Of a stretch of DNA of 38,250 bases, positions 33,973 through 38,250 are shown piece after piece. Location of the stretch: NCBI GenBank assembly GCA_031279515.1, contig JAITII010000025.1, positions 1-38,250 of the forward strand, given 5' to 3'. The notes under the pieces are model-generated. The model was not told the origin of the DNA. It was given only the letters and a program-made list of their open reading frames with translations, and searched no databases. The stretch comes from Deltaproteobacteria bacterium. GTDB taxonomy: Bacteria > Desulfobacterota > Desulfarculia > Adiutricales > Adiutricaceae. Position numbers and translations under genes: made by a program. The first letter of the stretch is position 1; each line of letters begins with the position of its first letter.

Positions 33973-34929
33973 ATGAGAAGGTTTTTTGCGAAGAAACAAA
34001 ATATTGCTAACGAAGAAAAAGGATATCTGGAATCTGTTGGCGATCTTATGTCAATTCTTCTATTTGTTTTTATTATAATTCTGACTTATCTTATTGTTAC
34101 CACCATAAAGCCTAAAGATTCTTCGCCATCAATAAGTGAAATACTTGATCTACAACAAAATTTACAAAATAAAGAAGAAGAATTACAAGCCTTGCAAACT
34201 ACATTAAATAATACTCAACTTCAGTTACAAATGAGGGATAGCGAATTAAGCAGAAGGGAACGAGAACTTAGTGAACGACTTGATGAAATTGAAGAAATGC
34301 TTTTAAAGGGAAGAGAAGTACGTGCTCATCTGCTTGAACTAATAGAAGAAGATATGCTTAATAATTATGGTATAACAGTTGAAATTGATCCTGAAGCAGG
34401 CGTTCTTAGACTTCCAGAAGAAATACTATTCGATTCTGGTAGGGCAATACTTAAACCCAAAGGAATAACAAGCCTTGAAGCTCTTGCGGAGATCTTTGCT
34501 ACACGCCTTCCCTGCTACAGTGGTAGACCTGGAGATGCAAAACCTGAAGAATGTTCCTGTTTTTCACCAGGTGTCCTTGATGTAATTTTAATTGAAGGAC
34601 ACACAGATAATGTACCAATTTCTACTTACAGCTTTTCAGATAATTGGGATTTATCTTCTGAAAGAAGCAGAGTAACATATCTTTATCTTCTGGGTCTAAA
34701 TAATATGTTTAGTTCGTTTACAAATTCTGATGGTCAATATCTTCTTGGTATAAGTGGTTACGCTGATACAAGACCTACACAAGATAACAATAATGAAACA
34801 GAAGAGCAAAGAATGCGAAATCGTCGCATAGATTTCCGTTTTGTTTTAGCTGTTCCCAAAACTGTTCTCAATAATGATCCTGGCAGCATGTCCCGAAATG
34901 ACTATCAGCCTTGCTTAGATTTAAATTAA
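33973..34929 (+). CDS. zorB: ZorB-like MotB/OmpA-family stator protein
   Basis: A 318-residue MotB-like protein. A short cytoplasmic N-terminus leads to one transmembrane helix (SVGDLMSILLFVFIIILTYLIV, about 21-42) with D24 at the position of the proton-carrying Asp of MotB and ZorB. A coiled linker rich in Gln/Glu/Leu spans about 50-130, then an OmpA/MotB peptidoglycan-binding domain: LPEEILFDSGRAILKPKG, LIEGHTDNVPIS, NWDLSSERS, ISGYADTRPT and NRRIDFRF. It would pair with ZorA to form the motor. I chose ATG 33973; a TTG at 33916 adds 19 residues but has no ribosome site. It lies 75 bases after zorC. Its DNA is somewhat less AT-rich than zorA and zorC. Confidence 0.85.
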   Translation: MRRFFAKKQNIANEEKGYLESVGDLMSILLFVFIIILTYLIVTTIKPKDSSPSISEILDLQQNLQNKEEELQALQTTLNNTQLQLQMRDSELSRRERELSERLDEIEEMLLKGREVRAHLLELIEEDMLNNYGITVEIDPEAGVLRLPEEILFDSGRAILKPKGITSLEALAEIFATRLPCYSGRPGDAKPEECSCFSPGVLDVILIEGHTDNVPISTYSFSDNWDLSSERSRVTYLYLLGLNNMFSSFTNSDGQYLLGISGYADTRPTQDNNNETEEQRMRNRRIDFRFVLAVPKTVLNNDPGSMSRNDYQPCLDLN

Positions 34930-35009
34930 ATAGGGGTCCTTTTTACTGAAACTTTACTTCTGTATTACCTATAAATGACTCTTCATAAAAAAGGCCGAGT
35001 ATGCTTTCG
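34930..35009. other. Right border of the AT-rich island
   Basis: Short stretch between zorB and the small membrane protein gene, where base composition returns to that of the chromosome. No effector gene, integrase or repeat matching the left border is visible. Confidence 0.4.
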
Positions 35010-35222
35010 TCAAGCTTGCAACACCTTCTTGCGGTCGCTTTCTAGCTGGAGGGGCCCCGGCCAATGGCCTAACAGGTGTCCAGTAGCCGTAGAAAGACCC
35101 GTCTTAGACATAGCCTTCTTGCGGCAAAGCCATAAGGCCAAACCTACTAAAAGAAGACAAAGGGCTAGCACCCCAAGAGGATAATCCTTTCCCCTAAGCA
35201 GAAAAAAAGAGCTTTTCTTCAT
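35010..35222 (-). CDS. Small predicted membrane protein
   Basis: A 70-residue frame with a basic N-terminus (MKKSSFFLLRGKDYP), one strong hydrophobic helix at about residues 16-33 (LGVLALCLLLVGLALWLC) and a basic tail. AGG lies about 7 bases before the ATG. It follows the activase gene on the same strand by about 130 bases, with a perfect stem-loop (35287-35312) between them. I do not recognise a family. A plus-strand frame at 34975-35184 overlaps it but has no ribosome site or hydrophobic pattern. Confidence 0.45.
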   Translation of the reverse strand: MKKSSFFLLRGKDYPLGVLALCLLLVGLALWLCRKKAMSKTGLSTATGHLLGHWPGPLQLESDRKKVLQA

Positions 35223-35286
35223 AAGCTACCTGGCAAATACATTATGAAAGTTTCAATACGCCCTTAAAAGCTTTGAGCCTGGCTGA

Positions 35287-35312
35287 AGCCTATAGTGAGT
35301 GCACTATAGGCT
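35287..35312. other. Perfect 11-bp inverted repeat
   Basis: AGCCTATAGTG at 35287-35297 and its exact complement at 35302-35312 flank a 4-base loop. It lies after the activase stop codon on the minus strand, with no T-tract on either side. It may stabilise the mRNA end, terminate transcription weakly, or be a protein-binding site. Confidence 0.6.
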
Positions 35313-35350
35313 GATAAACCAAAAAGGCTAAGCTTACTGTGCGCCTTGAG

Positions 35351-36124
35351 TCAGTATCCGCTGATGGCCGCACCAAAGGCTACGGTGTACTGAGGATTAG
35401 GAAGGACCTTTACTTCCATCAGGAGCTCGTCTTCCAAAGCCTCTAAGAGACCAACGTTCTGAGAGGGCCCCCCATCTAGGTAGATGTCCCCGTCATTGGG
35501 AACCTTGTGACGACCTAAAAGGTTGGCTACTCTTCTTGCCACCGAGTGATGCAAGCCTTTGATAATCCTTTCCTTGGGCACTCCTTTGGCCAAAAGGGAC
35601 ACTATCTCGCTTTCGGCAAAGACCACACAAGTACTATTAAGCTCCAAGGGCTCGTCAGCCAGCTTGGACATCTCCCCAAAGGACTCTAAGGGGGTATCCA
35701 GGATGCGGGCCGCCTGCTCAAAGAACCTTCCTGTACCTGCGGCACATTTGTCGTTCATTTTAAAGTCTGCCACCTTGCCCTTTTCGGTTAGGTTAATCAC
35801 TTTTAGATCTTGGCCTCCAATATTTATTATAGTACGGCACCTCCCACTACTCAGTTTAAAGAGCCCTGTTGCATTAGCCGAGATCTCATCTACTGTGTGC
35901 CCAGCGCTAGTCATAAGCTTTTTGCCGTAACCTGTAGCCGCGATGTTCTCTATATCACCATCGCCCAGGCCCCTTTCAGTCAAGGCGCCTTTAACAAGAT
36001 CCAGGGCCAGGGCCTCCTGGCCGGGGGCAGTGGCAACAAGGCGCGACCATTCTACCTTGTCACCTTTTACCAGCACCATCTTGATGGCAGTACTTCCCAA
36101 ATCTAATCCTATTTTAAAACCCAT
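35351..36124 (-). CDS. Acyl-CoA dehydratase activase / double-cubane protein reductase (HgdC/BadF family)
   Basis: A 257-residue ATPase of the ASKHA fold that injects electrons at low potential into a partner iron-sulfur protein by ATP hydrolysis. The phosphate-binding motif is LDLGSTAIK near the N-terminus, and the second is NIGGQDLKVI. The cysteines that bridge the dimer's single [4Fe-4S] cluster are C127 (NDKCAAGTGRF) and C166 (LNSTCVVFAESE), the same numbers as in Acidaminococcus HgdC. GAGGG lies 9 bases before the ATG. It follows the HgdB-like gene by 50 bases on the same strand, and its natural partner is that protein. A single partner subunit matches the double-cubane cluster protein system (E. 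coli YjiM/YjiL). Confidence 0.9.
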   Translation of the reverse strand: MGFKIGLDLGSTAIKMVLVKGDKVEWSRLVATAPGQEALALDLVKGALTERGLGDGDIENIAATGYGKKLMTSAGHTVDEISANATGLFKLSSGRCRTIINIGGQDLKVINLTEKGKVADFKMNDKCAAGTGRFFEQAARILDTPLESFGEMSKLADEPLELNSTCVVFAESEIVSLLAKGVPKERIIKGLHHSVARRVANLLGRHKVPNDGDIYLDGGPSQNVGLLEALEDELLMEVKVLPNPQYTVAFGAAISGY

Positions 36125-36174
36125 AGTTATTATCCCTCACGGTGAAAACAATAAAATTTATATAGTAAACCCTT

Positions 36175-37425
36175 TTAATCATCAGTCAAGGCGCTACGAA
36201 AGGCCTCCAGACGGGTAAGTAAGGTCTGGCTGTCTTCTGCTGTATAGTCAGTCTCCAGCTTCAAGAATTTCAGGCCCTCATCCTTGAGCCTGGCTTCCAG
36301 GCTCAAGGACTCCAGGTCAAAGGGATGGCAGCCTTTAAGGACATGAAAGATCACGCCTTTATACAATTTCTTGTGGGCTGGGGCTATTATATTATTAACC
36401 CTGCGGTCATTGTCAGCAAATGTTGGGCACAGGCAGCCCTGGTGGTAACGTTGGGCCAGGGCCTTTATGAGGCCGTGCAGAGAATAATCGTCATAGAACA
36501 CGGCCCCTGGAAAGAGCCGTTCCGAGGAACAGAGGTCATCCATTACTACAACAAGTCCCGCTGCCTCTATTACCCTAGCCATTTTAAGATTGGGGAAGAA
36601 CATGGGTGACCCGGCTACAAAAACCTTAGGGCCCCTGGGGGCCTTCCCGTTAGTCTTAAAAGCTGCAACTAAGATCTTAAGCTTTTCTGTCCACTCCTCT
36701 ACGTCGGCGTAGAAAAAGGAATTGGCCACCACTAGAAACCAAGAAAAGGATATGAGGCCCTCTCGCTTTAAATCCATGAGCCTGGAGTAAAGCTTCCAGG
36801 CCTTCTGGTAGATATCCATGGACTTTCTCAAATCCTGAGGCCTTAACTTTTTTATCCCCATTTCTGCCAAGAGAAACTTTGTTAAACCGTATATTTCCTC
36901 CAACCAGCGTTCCTGGCTCTCAGGGCGGTCCTTTAAGTGTGGTAGCTCAAGGCGGTGGATGGGACAAGGGCTATTAATTGAGCACAGGCTCAAAAGCTCA
37001 TCTAGCTTTACCACCCAGTCGCAGGTAGTGGGTGCCACAAATATTTTAAAGGGCAAGCCTTCTTTTGCTCCTAGCATGAGGGTACCTAATGCCGAACGCA
37101 GCATGGGGCACATAACTGGGGGCAAGAGGGGGGAAGAAAGCCTAGTGGCCACCTGGCTGCCACCATAGATCTTAAAGGGTTGAATGCCGCAGGCATGAAA
37201 GATCTCCAAAGGAGCCTGGAGGCACATCAAGGCCGCCACAGGGCGCCCGGTCCTTTGGGCGAGTATTGTAGGGTCCTGCCCTTCTATCAAGAGGTCTAAA
37301 AAGTAATTAAATTCCGGAAGATAGTCGTCTCTTTCCTTTAGCCTTAATGCCTCCTGCTCTATCTCGCCGAAAAACCTCTGGCCGGTAATCTTACGTTGTC
37401 TTTCTTCCCGAGAACTTTCGGGCAT
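36175..37425 (-). CDS. 2-hydroxyacyl-CoA dehydratase D-component / double-cubane cluster protein-like
   Basis: A 416-residue iron-sulfur protein of the HgdB/YjiM family. Cluster-type cysteines are C106 (PVMCPM), C135 (PTTCDW) and C366 (KGCHPFD), and the family ending ETDYTAEDSQTLLTRLEAF is present. It stands alone: there is no HgdA-type partner subunit in the window, while dehydratases need two different subunits. Standing alone next to an activase fits a homodimeric double-cubane cluster protein, which reduces small molecules such as acetylene in vitro; the natural substrate is unknown. I chose ATG 37425, with GAGGTGA 5 bases before it; an in-frame ATG at 37446 lies upstream of that site. 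It begins 4 bases after the stop of the polyferredoxin gene, so the three genes form an operon. Confidence 0.85.
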   Translation of the reverse strand: MPESSREERQRKITGQRFFGEIEQEALRLKERDDYLPEFNYFLDLLIEGQDPTILAQRTGRPVAALMCLQAPLEIFHACGIQPFKIYGGSQVATRLSSPLLPPVMCPMLRSALGTLMLGAKEGLPFKIFVAPTTCDWVVKLDELLSLCSINSPCPIHRLELPHLKDRPESQERWLEEIYGLTKFLLAEMGIKKLRPQDLRKSMDIYQKAWKLYSRLMDLKREGLISFSWFLVVANSFFYADVEEWTEKLKILVAAFKTNGKAPRGPKVFVAGSPMFFPNLKMARVIEAAGLVVVMDDLCSSERLFPGAVFYDDYSLHGLIKALAQRYHQGCLCPTFADNDRRVNNIIAPAHKKLYKGVIFHVLKGCHPFDLESLSLEARLKDEGLKFLKLETDYTAEDSQTLLTRLEAFRSALTDD

Positions 37426-37429
37426 AAAA

Positions 37430-38250
37430 TCACCTCTTGGCTGCATAGCGCCTGGAAGAGTTAAATAATTTAAAAGGCCCGAGTTTCACAGAAAGGGACT
37501 GGTCCGCAGCGCAGCTTTCGGAGCACTTGAAGCAGCCCATACAGTCGGCATCGTAGACATTAGATTTAATCCTTTCTAAGTATATGGTCTGGTTATCCAT
37601 AGAGCAGGTCCTGCGACAGTTACCACAGCCGTGGCAGGCTTTAGGATCCTTAGTTAGCCTCAAAAGGAAAAGGGACCTATAGAGGTTCACAAAGGCCAGC
37701 ATGGGACAGAAAAGGCAAAAGAACCTGTCTTTAAAAAACATCCCCACCAGCATCCCGGCGGTAATGCAAAGTAGCGCTATGGAGAAACCTAAGGCCACCC
37801 CAGACGAGAAATCCAGGGTCATATACTGGGGGTCCCCTATGAAAAGTGGCATGATGGCTTTGGCGGGACAGATGTTGCAAAAAGCCAGAATAAAATCCGC
37901 CGGCAGCCAACCCACTGAGACGAGGAAAGGAAATATTATCATATAGACCAAAAGGATGTACTTGATAGAGGAAAGGCGCTCTTTTTGGCCCTTAATTATT
38001 TCTGACTCCCGCACACTAAAAAACTTACGCACCCTGGTAATCCAGTCCTGGAAGAGCCCAAAGGGGCACAACCAGCCGCACCAAGTCTTTCCTAAGATGA
38101 TGACCAGGAGGGAAAAGAACGCCAGGCCAAGAAGAAAGGTCCCTAAACTCCTTAGAACCACACCGGAGGGGTCCGCGGAACCGTAGAGACCGGTAAAGGG
38201 GAGAAGGATTACGCCTAAGGTCCCTTGGAACACCTGGAGGTAGCAGTATC
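37430..38250 (-). CDS. Membrane polyferredoxin of the NapH/NosR-type, cut by the right edge
   Basis: The frame is open to the window edge, so the N-terminus is missing; the visible part is about 270 residues. It has four to five membrane helices and the NapH-type motif TWCGWLCPFG between them, a second FCLFCPM motif, and two C-terminal [4Fe-4S] sites (CHGCGNCRRTC and CMGCFKCSESC). Such proteins pass electrons from the quinone pool or membrane to cytoplasmic or periplasmic iron-sulfur proteins. It sits 4 bases before the dehydratase-like gene, an uncommon neighbour, and could supply electrons to the activase. That role is inference. A GTG at 38231-38233 is not necessarily the start. Confidence 0.75.
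   Translation of the reverse strand, partial: YCYLQVFQGTLGVILLPFTGLYGSADPSGVVLRSLGTFLLGLAFFSLLVIILGKTWCGWLCPFGLFQDWITRVRKFFSVRESEIIKGQKERLSSIKYILLVYMIIFPFLVSVGWLPADFILAFCNICPAKAIMPLFIGDPQYMTLDFSSGVALGFSIALLCITAGMLVGMFFKDRFFCLFCPMLAFVNLYRSLFLLRLTKDPKACHGCGNCRRTCSMDNQTIYLERIKSNVYDADCMGCFKCSESCAADQSLSVKLGPFKLFNSSRRYAAKR

Noticed and set aside
29521..35009. Attachment-site direct repeats flanking the Zorya-like island
   Set aside because: By eye no shared repeat occurs at both borders, and no integrase or tRNA is adjacent.
1..38250. CRISPR arrays, rRNA genes and complete insertion sequences
   Set aside because: I looked for regularly spaced 25-37-base repeats, rRNA-like stretches and transposases with DDE domains; none was found. 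The only tandem repeats are the ankyrin-like, zorA-tail and pre-tamA sets, which lack unique spacers.

Overview
The window looks like part of the chromosome of an anaerobic Gram-negative bacterium, most likely a Desulfobacterota (Deltaproteobacteria)-type organism. The evidence is a TamA/TamB outer-membrane pair, an FeFe-hydrogenase-type NADH-linked operon, a Thermoanaerobacter-type NADP alcohol dehydrogenase, an activase with a 2-hydroxyacyl-CoA dehydratase-like iron-sulfur protein, and a histone H1-like lysine/alanine/proline-rich protein. Coding density is low: many intergenic stretches of 0.3-1.7 kb are AT-rich, and there are decayed or shortened genes (an ankyrin-like pseudogene and two transposase-derived HTH proteins). 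This suggests a genome under erosion, possibly host-associated. That lifestyle and taxonomy are inference.

Layout. 1-1480: edge of an unknown gene, an ankyrin-like 27-residue repeat protein, and the remains of a second one. 1609-4643: serine hydrolase, small LprI-like secreted protein, lone IS630-type HTH protein. 5207-7939: AGCS sodium:amino-acid symporter convergent with alcohol dehydrogenase. 8051-11502: minus-strand operon NuoE-like, NuoF-like, then an FeFe-hydrogenase-like subunit that keeps the cluster cysteines but has lost the usual proton-transfer residues. 11893-12303: H1-like protein. 12907-13052: short tandem repeats. 13245-19765: tamA-tamB. 19766-22653: mostly empty DNA with a second lone HTH protein and a possible small RNA. 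22654-29520: tandem CAP-domain protein, ilvA, guaA-pyrG. 29886-34929: very AT-rich island encoding a Zorya-like anti-phage locus. 35010-38250: minus-strand operon of polyferredoxin, double-cubane/dehydratase-like protein and activase, then a small membrane protein.

The most notable item is the Zorya-like island. It encodes a MotA-like ZorA with a long coiled tail ending in four 37-residue repeats, an EH_Signature (ZorC-like) protein, and a MotB/OmpA-like ZorB. The gene order is A-C-B and no helicase or nuclease effector is visible beside it. Known Zorya loci pair ZorA and ZorB, adjacent, with effector genes after them, so this is either a new minimal subtype, a decayed locus, or one that borrows its effector from elsewhere.

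The second notable item is the hydrogenase-like operon. All cluster ligands for an H-cluster appear to be present, but residues needed for fast H2 catalysis are replaced, suggesting a sensory, repurposed or slow enzyme.
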